NCBI RefSeq assembly: GCF_013004595.1
Contig: NZ_JABEMC010000012.1
Location: forward strand, 1-53,687
Direction of reading: 5' to 3'
Length of the DNA: 53,687 nucleotides
Source: Brevibacterium luteolum
Lineage (GTDB): Bacteria > Actinomycetota > Actinomycetes > Actinomycetales > Brevibacteriaceae
Position numbers and translations under genes: made by a program
In this document: in pieces, positions 17,515 to 24,829 of the stretch
Numbering within the stretch: the first letter of the stretch is position 1
Layout: each line of letters begins with the position of its first letter
The notes under the pieces: model-generated
Database searches by the model: none
What the model was told of the DNA's origin: nothing
Seen by the model: the letters and a program-made list of their open reading frames with translations, nothing else

Positions 17515-18326
17515 GTCATTGCCTTTCCTCGACGAGCTTCAGGGCTGAAGCGTCGATAGATCCACTCGACGAGGGGAAGTGCGATGAACAGGCTTGCGTA
17601 CATGCCTGTCGCGTAGGTCAGCAGGTTGCTCGCACCGGCGAGAGCGATGAGAGTGTCTGCCTGCGCTGGCACGGCTGCAGCCAACGCCCCTGAACAGGCA
17701 GCCATCATCGAACCGCTGCCGACACCGCACGCCATTGCGAGTGCCCGCGGATCGAAGACGTCGGTCGAGGCCAGTCCAGAAGCCAGCACCGAGAATACGA
17801 TGGTTCCGACCAGTGTGCCGACGACGTAGACTCCCATCACTCCGGCACCTTCAGGACTCTTTAGCCCGTATCGGTCCGCGACGATCGCCAAGCTCGGTTC
17901 TCGGGCAACCGAGAAAGTCGCTCCGACGGATTCACGGCCCATCTTCAGCACCCACAGCGCCACCGGCAGCGCGAACACGATCGTGAAGAGGTTTCCGAGC
18001 TCCTGTAGAAGGAGAGCTGGCCCGGCGGCGATGATATCGCTGAGCGCAGGTCCGACAGTTGTGCCGAACTTCGCGATGAATGGAATGATCGCCACCACTA
18101 CGCATGACGATGCAGCCGCGATGTGACGCGTTTTCAGCAAACCAACTGTGCGCCCGACGATGTTGGAATTCGTCAGCAGACCGAACGCGAAGGCGAAGAG
18201 GAGCGGCAACAGCAGGATGCTGCCGAGCCCTACGGGAATATCGACGATGCCGATGAGCTGAGCTAGCACAACGATGATGAGCGCCGCCGCATGCAATCGC
18301 GGTGACAATAGTTCTTGCAGTCGCAT
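17511..18326 (-). CDS. DUF3100 membrane protein, likely transporter subunit
   Basis: 271 residues, about seven to eight membrane segments. The stretch LQELGNLFTIVFALPVAL, followed by GRESVGATFSVAREPSLA, then RYGLKSPEGAGVMGVYVVGT and ACGVGSGSMMAACS, are recognisable landmarks of the DUF3100 family as I know it. Glycine-rich re-entrant-like segments (GVGSGSMMA) resemble substrate loops of secondary carboxylate transporters, which is inference. First gene of the operon, 137 bases after LysR on the same strand. A palindromic site upstream may be the regulator's operator. GGGGGCG lies just before the ATG. Lower GC than the flanks. Confidence 0.8.
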   Translation of the reverse strand: MRLQELLSPRLHAAALIIVVLAQLIGIVDIPVGLGSILLLPLLFAFAFGLLTNSNIVGRTVGLLKTRHIAAASSCVVVAIIPFIAKFGTTVGPALSDIIAAGPALLLQELGNLFTIVFALPVALWVLKMGRESVGATFSVAREPSLAIVADRYGLKSPEGAGVMGVYVVGTLVGTIVFSVLASGLASTDVFDPRALAMACGVGSGSMMAACSGALAAAVPAQADTLIALAGASNLLTYATGMYASLFIALPLVEWIYRRFSPEARRGKAMT

Positions 18327-18347
18327 CGCGCCCCCATTGGTCGATGA

Positions 18348-18373
18348 TTGTTGAGTTCCTTCGAACGTAACAA
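18348..18373 (-). promoter_or_regulatory. Candidate LysR operator/promoter of the DUF3100 operon
   Basis: An interrupted palindrome with outer arms TTGTT/AACAA and inner arms GTTC/GAAC, 22 bases before the DUF3100 ATG. On the minus strand TTGTTA and CAATCA sit 17 bases apart, so the same DNA could contain the promoter. It fits the T-N11-A idea only loosely; called from position and symmetry. Confidence 0.35.
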
Positions 18374-18415
18374 CAGACCCGGATGGGCAGTAGTACCCAA
18401 AATCTGCACCACGCG

Positions 18416-18433
18416 GTTGCCCTCACAGGCAAC
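18416..18433. repeat. Small inverted repeat between lysR and the DUF3100 operon
   Basis: GTTGCC, a 6-base spacer and GGCAAC. It sits 30 bases past the LysR stop and may be a weak terminator or a second regulator site. Confidence 0.4.
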
Positions 18434-18463
18434 ACCAAGATGGAAAATGCCGTCCGGCAGACG

Positions 18464-19375
18464 TCAATTGTCGTTGAGATCCTGCACGTAGCGGCTTAGA
18501 CGCGCTTCCAATTCACTTGCGGCAAGCGACACCGGCCGACCAGCCTGAGCAAGCAACGACGCTGTAACCTGGCTTACGTTCGCGGCCGAAATTGGGCGAG
18601 AAACCAGGTTGGCATACGGGCGGGTAACGAAACCCGGCAGCAGTGCGTAGCCGGCGCCGGAAGCTGCAAACGCAACAAGTGCGTTCACCGACCCAGTCTC
18701 CATCCGTACTCGAAACGCTGTCCCTTCATCACGTTGTAAGTCATCGGTCAGTGCGCGCAGACCGAAACCCGGAAGCAGGAAGGCACCTGCATGCTCGGCT
18801 AGCATCGTGCAGGTGACCATCGAGACTTCAGCAAGCGGGTGATGGGGGCTGACCGCGACGGCAAGACTGTCCGTGCTCTCAGCGATCACACTGAGCGCGG
18901 CATCCGGAACCACATGCGCGCCAATTCCGTAGTCGACATCGGCATCAATCACAGCCTGGCGAATATCACTCGTGCCGGCGTTGAGCACCTCGACGGATAC
19001 GGCAGGATGTTCAGCGAAAACGCTGGGAAGGACTTCCTCTATCAAACCGGCGAGGAACCCTTCTCCTACAGCGATTCGGACTTTGCCTGAGAGTTCGTTG
19101 CGGGCGGCAGACAGTTCGTCTGCCAGGATGGCGTCCAAATCCTCGCGAGCCCGGACGTACCGTAGCAGTGCTTCGCCCGCCGGAGTCGGTCGCACTCCGG
19201 TGGCATGCCGATGCAGCAGCTCTTCACCTACCCGCTGTTCCAGGCTGCTGATCGTCCGGCTCAATGCCGGAGGACCGATGAATAGGCGCCTGGCAGCAGC
19301 TCGGATCGACCCGGCACTGACAACTTCGGCAAAATAAGTCAGCGCACGATCATCGGTGATGCTGAGGTCGGTCAT
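18464..19375 (-). CDS. LysR-type transcriptional regulator
   Basis: 303 residues. The N-terminal winged helix-turn-helix (about 12-68) has the typical AGSIRAAARRLFIGPPALSRTISSLE arrangement, interrupted here in quoting, and the C-terminal periplasmic-binding-like effector domain runs from about 90 to 295 (VRIAVGEGFLAG, GFGLRAL, SGAGYALLPGF). It lies directly upstream of, and in the same direction as, the DUF3100 operon, which it probably controls in response to the pathway substrate. This is a less common layout than the divergent arrangement of most LysR genes. TATCCT lies six bases before the ATG with no ribosome-binding site, so it may be leaderless. Confidence 0.9.
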   Translation of the reverse strand: MTDLSITDDRALTYFAEVVSAGSIRAAARRLFIGPPALSRTISSLEQRVGEELLHRHATGVRPTPAGEALLRYVRAREDLDAILADELSAARNELSGKVRIAVGEGFLAGLIEEVLPSVFAEHPAVSVEVLNAGTSDIRQAVIDADVDYGIGAHVVPDAALSVIAESTDSLAVAVSPHHPLAEVSMVTCTMLAEHAGAFLLPGFGLRALTDDLQRDEGTAFRVRMETGSVNALVAFAASGAGYALLPGFVTRPYANLVSRPISAANVSQVTASLLAQAGRPVSLAASELEARLSRYVQDLNDN

Positions 19376-19381
19376 ATCAGC

Positions 19382-19387
19382 AGGATA
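19382..19387 (-). promoter_or_regulatory. -10 element before lysR
   Basis: TATCCT on the minus strand, six bases before the ATG, with no Shine-Dalgarno sequence between. Confidence 0.4.
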
Positions 19388-19488
19388 CGCCGCCGTGATG
19401 AGTCAGCTGCGCATCCGCCGCTCCGGTCCCAGACCCGGGCATCCTCCCAGCGACTCCACTAGCCGGCAACAACACTTGTAAGCGCGAC

Positions 19489-19546
19489 ATAGCTCGACCT
19501 GGCCCTTCTTCAGCTGCATAGCTCGACCTGGCCCTTCTTCAGCTGC
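19489..19546. repeat. 29-bp tandem duplication
   Basis: The unit starting ATAGCTCGACCTGGCC occurs at 19489-19517 and again at 19518-19546 without a mismatch. It lies 114 bases upstream of the lysR start. Confidence 0.9.
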
Positions 19547-19795
19547 TAGGGAAGCACAGCAGCAGCCCGCTTACTTCCCATCGGATTCGGTGAGCGGGAA
19601 TGGATATCCTCTAAGGTGGCCTCGCCGCTATTTCGTTATAGTGAAGCCGATTGCAATGAGGGTCGCGTTCTCATACCCGCCCACTGCCGAGTGAGGCTTC
19701 TCCCTAGCACGCAGCCCGCTGCAGCTGAGCAGGGCTAACGCTGAGCAAAGTCACTGGTGAGAAGAGCTAGGGCTGAGCCAAACGCAGAGCTGACC

Positions 19796-19856
19796 AAAGT
19801 TAGAAAAGTTGTTCATGGTTGTGGCGCCGGAAACCATGAACAACTTTTCCAACTTT
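19796..19856. repeat. Large inverted repeat, 25-base arms
   Basis: Arms at 19796-19820 and 19832-19856 pair with a single mismatch around an 11-base loop (GTGGCGCCGGA). The arms are AT-rich (core AAAAGTTGTTCATGG), unlike nearby DNA. It lies 52 bases past the pth stop, so it may act as a terminator for pth; the TTTT stretch inside the arm would then be part of the stem. It could also be a relic of a small mobile element. Confidence 0.85.
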
Positions 19857-19908
19857 CGCGGCGGCCCACATTAGCCAGCGGCCTTGGCCTGAGGCGCAGT
19901 CTCAGCCT

Positions 19909-20502
19909 TCAGCGGGAGTGGTACTTCTGCTGGGTCTCCGTCAGCCCTTCGGTCACGAGCATCTCGACGGCATCGGCGAGATCGCTGATGAACATCGGCA
20001 GGGTCTTCTTCTCGTCAGTGCTGAAGGGCCGCAGCACGAACGAGGCCGTGTCCATGCGGCCCGGCGGGCGGCCCACACCGGCCCGCACCCGCAGGTAGTC
20101 CTTGGTGCCGAGTGCCTGGGTGATCGAGCGCAGCCCGTTGTGCCCGCCTTCTCCCCCGCCGCGTTTGAGCTTGATGGCATCGAAGTCGAGGTCGACGTCG
20201 TCGTGGACGGCGATGAGGTTGGCCGCGGGCACTGAGTAGAACTTCAGCAGCGCCTGCGTCGGCCCTCCGGTGACGTTCATGTAACCCAGCGACTTCGCCA
20301 GCACCACGCGCGGTCCCGGCCTCCCGCCGATGCTGCCGAGCCGGCCCATCGCCGCGACCGCGCCGTGCTTGGTCTTGGTGAGGTTGAGGCTCATCCGGTC
20401 GGCGAGTTCGTCGACGGTCATCTGGCCGATGTTGTGCCGGGTCGGGGCATACCGCGCCCCGGGATTGCCCAAGCCCATGACGAGCCACGTCTCATCGGCC
20501 AT
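19909..20502 (-). CDS. pth: Peptidyl-tRNA hydrolase
   Basis: Releases tRNA from peptidyl-tRNA that has dropped off the ribosome. 197 residues, normal length. Seen: MGLGNPGARYAPTRHNIG (9-26) with the catalytic His23, GYMNVTG, VHDDVDLDFDAIKLKRGGGEGGHNGLRSI with the conserved Asp and Asn, and YLRVRAGVGRPPG. ATG 20502 has GAAGGAGG seven bases upstream. It lies downstream of rplY on the same strand, the usual neighbour in actinobacteria, with a terminator-like hairpin between them. Confidence 0.96.
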   Translation of the reverse strand: MADETWLVMGLGNPGARYAPTRHNIGQMTVDELADRMSLNLTKTKHGAVAAMGRLGSIGGRPGPRVVLAKSLGYMNVTGGPTQALLKFYSVPAANLIAVHDDVDLDFDAIKLKRGGGEGGHNGLRSITQALGTKDYLRVRAGVGRPPGRMDTASFVLRPFSTDEKKTLPMFISDLADAVEMLVTEGLTETQQKYHSR

Positions 20503-20638
20503 CGCCGTCCTCCTTCGTGATCGCCGGCTATGTTCCTGCCGGTCATGTCTACGGTAGCGACTGAGTGAGCCTCGCGTGGCTTAGATCAGGCTTACCTGTC
20601 GTGCCTGACCGCGCCCGAGGCCGTGGTGGGGTGAATGC

Positions 20639-20676
20639 CGCAGCGGCAGGTCCCCGGGTGGGAACCTGCCGCTGCG
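20639..20676 (-). terminator. Stem-loop after rplY
   Basis: Perfect 13-base arms (CGCAGCGGCAGGT and complement) around a 12-base loop, 52 bases past the rplY stop. No T tract; it probably separates or attenuates transcription between rplY and pth. Confidence 0.6.
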
Positions 20677-20727
20677 TGCTCAGAGGTGAGCCGGCGCTCA
20701 GCCCGGCGTCTCAGCTGAGTGAGAGGA

Positions 20728-21405
20728 TCACTCCTCGTCGTCGCCCTCAGCCTCGGCGTCGCCGCCCTGGGCCTCGGCGTCACTCTCAGCCGGAGCACCG
20801 GTGGCCGCAGCGACCTCTTCATCCACCGCGTCGGACTCGAGTTCGGCCTCGAGCTGCTCTTCGGAGAGCTCAGCGGAGATGTTGACGATGAGCAGCTCGG
20901 GATCGTCGACGAGCTCGGTGCCCTTCGGGACGGTGACGTCGGAGGCGTAGACGTGCTCGCCGACCTCGCGGCCCTCGATGGAGACCTCGACGGACTCCGG
21001 CAGGCTGGTGGCTTCGGCCAGCAGGCGGATGACCTGGTTGTCGATGGAGACGACGGTACCGGGTGCAGCTTCGCCCTCGACGACGACCGGGACCTCGACC
21101 TCGATCTTCTCGCCGCGCTTGACGATGATGAGGTCGAGGTGCTCGATGTTCCAGGTCACCGGGTGACGCTGGATGTCACGGGCGATGGCCAGGCGGTTCT
21201 TCGAGCCGTCCGGGCTTTCGATCTCGAGCAGGGCGTTGGGCATCTTCATCGCCATCATGGTGGCGTGGCCGTCGAGTGCCAGGTGGATGGGGTCCTCGCC
21301 GTGGCCGTAGAGGACTGCAGGAACCTTGTCTGCGCGGCGGAGCCGGCGGGCAGCGCCCTTGCCGAAGTCGTCGCGGCGTTCTGCGATGAGCTTGAAGTCA
21401 GCCAT
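20728..21405 (-). CDS. rplY: 50S ribosomal protein L25, general stress (Ctc) type
   Basis: Binds 5S rRNA in the large ribosomal subunit. 225 residues: an N-terminal L25 domain (KLIAERRDDFGKGAARRLRRADKVPAVLYGHG), a C-terminal beta domain (TUL5 type, about 95-190), and an Ala/Glu/Asp-rich acidic tail (190-225) typical of actinobacterial L25. ATG 21405 follows AAGGAGAAGAAA. It lies between prs and pth as in many actinobacteria. Confidence 0.95.
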   Translation of the reverse strand: MADFKLIAERRDDFGKGAARRLRRADKVPAVLYGHGEDPIHLALDGHATMMAMKMPNALLEIESPDGSKNRLAIARDIQRHPVTWNIEHLDLIIVKRGEKIEVEVPVVVEGEAAPGTVVSIDNQVIRLLAEATSLPESVEVSIEGREVGEHVYASDVTVPKGTELVDDPELLIVNISAELSEEQLEAELESDAVDEEVAAATGAPAESDAEAQGGDAEAEGDDEE

Positions 21406-21585
21406 TTTCTTCTCCTTCGTGGTGTGAGCACCACGGCGGACGAGCCTCGTGGTCGCTCCCGGGCCGGCACCGAGGTGGTGGCGGCGGCGCTGTGCGCCGG
21501 AGAAGGGGGCTTACGAGAACCGCGTCGATCACGGAAACATGGGTTTCCCTCGCCGAGGTAACTCGTCAAGGATACTCGCCTGGCG

Positions 21586-21623
21586 CCTCGGCGGCAAAAC
21601 GACTCCGGCACCTCGGCGGCAAA
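21586..21623. repeat. Direct repeat between prs and rplY
   Basis: CCTCGGCGGCAAA occurs at 21586-21598 and 21611-21623 (period 25), with similar CGACT sequence after each copy. It lies just before the prs terminator hairpin. Confidence 0.6.
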
Positions 21624-21627
21624 CCGA

Positions 21628-21661
21628 CTGCGGCGCCCCGGCCGGTGCCGGGACGCCGCAG
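21628..21661 (-). terminator. Stem-loop after prs
   Basis: Outer arms CTGCGGCG/CGCCGCAG, a single C-A mismatch, then inner arms CCCGGC/GCCGGG with loop CGGT. It lies 24 bases past the prs stop. Strong GC stem without a long T tract. Confidence 0.65.
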
Positions 21662-21684
21662 GGAGCCCGAGAGTCAGGCGCAGG

Positions 21685-22659
21685 TCATTCGATCTCGAAC
21701 AGGCTGGTGACCGAGCCGTCTTCGAACACCTCGTGCACGGCGCGGGCGAGCAGCGGGGCGATCGAGAGCACGGTGAGCTTGTCGAACTTCTGCGAGTCCT
21801 CCAGCGGCAGCGTGTTCGTCACGATCACCTCGGAGGCGCACGAGTTCTTCAGCCGCTCGACAGCCGGGCCGGAGAAGACGGCATGTGTCGAGACGATGAC
21901 CACGCCCTTCGCACCGGCTTCCATGCAGGCATCGGCGGCCTGGACGATGGTGCCGCCGGTGTCGATCATGTCATCGACGAGCACTGCGGTGCGTCCTTCG
22001 ACGTCGCCGACGACGCGGTTGGCCTTCGTCTGGTTGGGCCGGTTGATGTCGCGGGTCTTGTGGATGAAGGCCAGCGGCACGCCGCCGAGGGCAGACGACC
22101 AGTTCTCGGCGACTTTGATGCGGCCGGCGTCCGGGGACACGACAGCCAGTTCGCCCGGATGGTTCTGCTTGACGTAGTCGGCCAGGATCGGCAGGGCCAC
22201 GAGGTGGTCGACCGGTCCGTCGAAGAAGCCCTGGATCTGCGCGGTGTGCAGGTCGACGGCGATGAGCCGATCGGCGCCGGCGGCCTTGTACATGTCAGCG
22301 ACGAGACGCGCGGAGATCGGCTCGCGGCCGCGGTGCTTCTTGTCCTGGCGGGCGTAGGGGAAGAACGGGGCGATCACGGTGATGCGCTTGGCTGAGGCGC
22401 GCTTGAGCGCATCGACCATGAGCAGCTGCTCCATCAGCCAGTCGTTGATCGGGGCGCAGTGGGACTGCATGACGAACACATCCGAGCCGCGCACCGACTC
22501 GGAGTAGCGGACGTAGATCTCACCATTGGCGAAGTTGTAGATGTCGGTGGGCAGCAGTTCAGTGCCCAGACATTCAGCGACCTGCTCGGCCAGCTCCATG
22601 TTCGCCCGGCCGGTGACGAGGACGAGCTCCTTCTCACCGGCTGCCGTAATCTTATTCAC
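21685..22659 (-). CDS. prs: Ribose-phosphate pyrophosphokinase
   Basis: Makes PRPP from ribose 5-phosphate and ATP, feeding purine, pyrimidine, NAD, His and Trp synthesis. 324 residues. Seen: the flexible-loop region YARQDKKHRGREPISA, DLHTAQIQGFF, and the PRPP-binding loop VLVDDMIDTGGTI. The start is GTG 22659 with GGAG upstream; its first base is the last base of the glmU stop, a 1-base overlap, so it is translated together with glmU. Confidence 0.96.
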   Translation of the reverse strand: MNKITAAGEKELVLVTGRANMELAEQVAECLGTELLPTDIYNFANGEIYVRYSESVRGSDVFVMQSHCAPINDWLMEQLLMVDALKRASAKRITVIAPFFPYARQDKKHRGREPISARLVADMYKAAGADRLIAVDLHTAQIQGFFDGPVDHLVALPILADYVKQNHPGELAVVSPDAGRIKVAENWSSALGGVPLAFIHKTRDINRPNQTKANRVVGDVEGRTAVLVDDMIDTGGTIVQAADACMEAGAKGVVIVSTHAVFSGPAVERLKNSCASEVIVTNTLPLEDSQKFDKLTVLSIAPLLARAVHEVFEDGSVTSLFEIE

Positions 22660-24116
22660 TACTCCGACTCCTTCTGCGTTTGCTGAGCAGCCTCGGCAGC
22701 CTGGGCGGCAGGCGTACCTGGACGGTTCTTCACTACCCAGTCTTCAACATTGCGCTGAGGTGCGACCGTGATGGCCAGCGCCCCAGGCGGAACATCCTTG
22801 CGGATCACGGTGCTCGCTCCCGAGTAGGCGCCGTCGCCTACTGTGACGGGGGCGACGAACATCGTGTCCGAGCCGGTGCGGCAGTAGGAGCCGATGGTGG
22901 TGTGGTGCTTGTTGATGCCGTCGTAGTTGACGAACACGGAGGCAGCGCCGATGTTGGTGTGCTCCCCGATCGTCGCATCTCCGACATAGGACAGGTGCGG
23001 GACCTTCGAGCCGGCGCCGATCTTGGCGTTCTTCGTCTCGACGAAGGTGCCGATCTTGCCCTCGGTGCCCAGCTCGGTGCCCGGGCGCAGGTAGGCGAAG
23101 GGCCCGACGGTGGCGTTCTCGCCGATGACGGCCAGCTGGCCGTGGGTGCGCACAACCTGGGCGCCGGCACGGACCTCGGTGTCCGTCAGCGTCGTGTCGG
23201 GTCCGATGACCGCGCCCGAGGCGATGTCGCAGGCGCCGTAGAGCTGCACGCCGGGCAGGATGGTCGCGTCGGCGGCGAGCACCGCATCGGCGTCGATCCA
23301 CGTAGTGTCGGGGTCGACGACGGTGACTCCTGCGCGCATCCAGTTCTCGATGACGCGCTTGTTGAGCTCCTTGCCCAGCTGGGCGAGCTGCACACGGTCG
23401 TTAGCTCCCTCAACCTGCCAGAAGTCCTCGATCGCTCGGGCGGCGACAGCCCCACCGGCGGCGCGGGCGATGCCGATGACATCGGTGAGGTACTTCTCCG
23501 CCTGGGCGTTGTCGGTCGAGACCTGCGCAAGGGACTCACGCAGCACAGCCGCGTCGAAGGCGTAGATGCCGGAGTTGATCTCCGTGATCTGCTTCTCCTC
23601 GGCGCTGGCGTCTTTCTCCTCGACGATGCGTTCGAGGTTGCCGGCGGCGTCGCGGACGATGCGCCCGTAGCCGTGCGGGCGGGCGACCTCGGCGGAGAGC
23701 ACAGTGACCGCCCCAGAGCGCTGCTCGTGGAAGTCGACGAGGTCCGAGAGCGTCTCAGCGGTCAGCAGCGGCACGTCGCCGTAGGTGACGACGATGGTGC
23801 CGGTGAGGTCTTCGGGCAGCTGGGTGAGCGCGCATTCGGCGGCGCGTCCGGTGCCGGGGATGTCGTCCTGGTCAGCGACGAGCACCTGCCGGTCGATCGC
23901 CTCGGCAATGGCCGAGACATGCTCGGCGACCTGCTCACGGGCGTGCCGGAGGACGACGACGAGGTGCTGGGGCTGGGCACCAGCGGCGGCATTGATCGCA
24001 TGGTGGAGCAGCGACCGGCCGCCGATCGGATGCATGACCTTCGGTGTGGCGGACTTCATTCTCGTGCCTTCGCCGGCGGCCAGCACGATGACGGCTGCGG
24101 GGCGGTTGACGGTCAT
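22659..24116 (-). CDS. glmU: Bifunctional UDP-GlcNAc pyrophosphorylase / GlcN-1-P acetyltransferase
   Basis: Makes UDP-N-acetylglucosamine for peptidoglycan: acetylates glucosamine 1-phosphate, then transfers UMP. 485 residues. The N-terminal uridylyltransferase domain carries LAAGEGTRMKSATPKVMH (about 10-30) and YGDVPLL; the C-terminal left-handed beta-helix (about 260-460) carries hexapeptide repeats and NYDGINKHHTTIGS with the active-site His. ATG 24116 has AGGAG upstream; the frame continues upstream through the tRNA-Gln gene but that part is not coding. Overlaps prs by one base. Confidence 0.95.
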   Translation of the reverse strand: MTVNRPAAVIVLAAGEGTRMKSATPKVMHPIGGRSLLHHAINAAAGAQPQHLVVVLRHAREQVAEHVSAIAEAIDRQVLVADQDDIPGTGRAAECALTQLPEDLTGTIVVTYGDVPLLTAETLSDLVDFHEQRSGAVTVLSAEVARPHGYGRIVRDAAGNLERIVEEKDASAEEKQITEINSGIYAFDAAVLRESLAQVSTDNAQAEKYLTDVIGIARAAGGAVAARAIEDFWQVEGANDRVQLAQLGKELNKRVIENWMRAGVTVVDPDTTWIDADAVLAADATILPGVQLYGACDIASGAVIGPDTTLTDTEVRAGAQVVRTHGQLAVIGENATVGPFAYLRPGTELGTEGKIGTFVETKNAKIGAGSKVPHLSYVGDATIGEHTNIGAASVFVNYDGINKHHTTIGSYCRTGSDTMFVAPVTVGDGAYSGASTVIRKDVPPGALAITVAPQRNVEDWVVKNRPGTPAAQAAEAAQQTQKESE

Positions 24117-24154
24117 GTTCACTCCTTCATCCGGGTGGCCGGATCGTCGACGCG

Positions 24155-24226
24155 CTCCGCCCATAGGATTCGAACCTATACTGCACGGCTCCAAAGGCCG
24201 GCGTGCTGCCATTACACCAGGGCGGA
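24155..24226 (-). tRNA. tRNA-Gln (anticodon UUG)
   Basis: 72 bases. Acceptor stem TCCGCCC/GGGCGGA, anticodon loop CTTTGGA (UUG, codon CAA), T arm with GTTCGAATC, discriminator G. The CCA end is not encoded. It lies 38 bases upstream of glmU on the same strand, a common actinobacterial arrangement. Confidence 0.95.
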
Positions 24227-24288
24227 TCATGCAGTCCCGGCCGCCCGCAGACCCCGGGGCCGCGATTACTCGGGCACAATCTTGCCAC

Positions 24289-24294
24289 TAGAAT
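24289..24294 (+). promoter_or_regulatory. -10 element for leaderless transcript of the small membrane protein gene
   Basis: TAGAAT ends seven bases before the ATG at 24302. GAAG lies within the spacer but is too close to act as a standard ribosome-binding site. Confidence 0.5.
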
Positions 24295-24301
24295 GAAGCC
24301 T

Positions 24302-24703
24302 ATGGAAATTCTTCGCGATATTCTCCTGTTCCTGCACCTGCTCGGCATGGCGATCATCATCGGCGGTTACTTCGCCGCGATCCGCCGACCCCATGTCATG
24401 CCCGGAATGTTGCACGCCGCCTACCTCCAGCTCATCACCGGCATCGGTCTCGTCGGCATCATCGAGATGGCCGGTGACCCGTCTGCCGCCTTCCACATGA
24501 AGGTCGGCATCAAGGCGCTGCTCGCCATCGCCGTGGCCGTCACCGCGTTCATCGGCAACCGCAAGCAGAAGCGCGCCCACGCCACCGCCGGTGCCGGCGA
24601 ACCGGCCGCTGCGACCGGCTCGGAGCCCAGCGCCGGCCTCGCCCACGCGACGTTCGCACTCGCCCTGCTGGCGGTGCTCGTCGCCGTGTTCGTCAACGTC
24701 TGA
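24302..24703 (+). CDS. Small integral membrane protein, function unknown
   Basis: 133 residues with four hydrophobic helices (about 3-26, 36-53, 67-82, 113-131); a basic/Ala-Gly-rich loop (84-110) separates the third and fourth. The first helix contains LFLHLLGMAIIIGGYF with a His reminiscent of small haem- or ion-related membrane families, but I recognise no named domain. The start was set by TAGAAT seven bases upstream; the frame extends further upstream into the tRNA-Gln region without support. Transcribed away from glmU and followed by pcrA. Confidence 0.7.
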   Translation: MEILRDILLFLHLLGMAIIIGGYFAAIRRPHVMPGMLHAAYLQLITGIGLVGIIEMAGDPSAAFHMKVGIKALLAIAVAVTAFIGNRKQKRAHATAGAGEPAAATGSEPSAGLAHATFALALLAVLVAVFVNV

Positions 24704-24791
24704 GCCGACTGCCGCTCAAGGAGATGCCGGCGCCCTGTCACGGGTGCCGGCATCGTCGTCTTCTTCCCTCGCGCCCGAGGCGGTCGGCACC

Positions 24792-24820
24792 TTGGCCGCG
24801 TCTGGCCCGGTTGGTAGATT
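24792..24820 (+). promoter_or_regulatory. Promoter of pcrA
   Basis: TTGGCC (24792-24797) and TAGATT (24815-24820) are 17 bases apart, and TAGATT ends nine bases before the pcrA ATG. The mRNA would have a leader of only about 1-3 bases. Confidence 0.5.
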
Positions 24821-24829
24821 GCTAAGACC

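Larger units (their letters stand above)
19388..19908. other. Gene-free region at the right border of the lower-GC cassette
   Basis: No convincing gene in about 520 bases. It holds a 29-bp tandem duplication and a large AT-rich inverted repeat, listed separately, and several short GCTGAGC/AGCTGAC motifs between 19720 and 19795. Base composition is below that of the housekeeping genes. It may be debris of a past insertion. Confidence 0.6.

Noticed and set aside
22680..24296. 538-codon frame opposite glmU and across tRNA-Gln
   Set aside because: Contains the tRNA gene and reverse of glmU; no protein family features.
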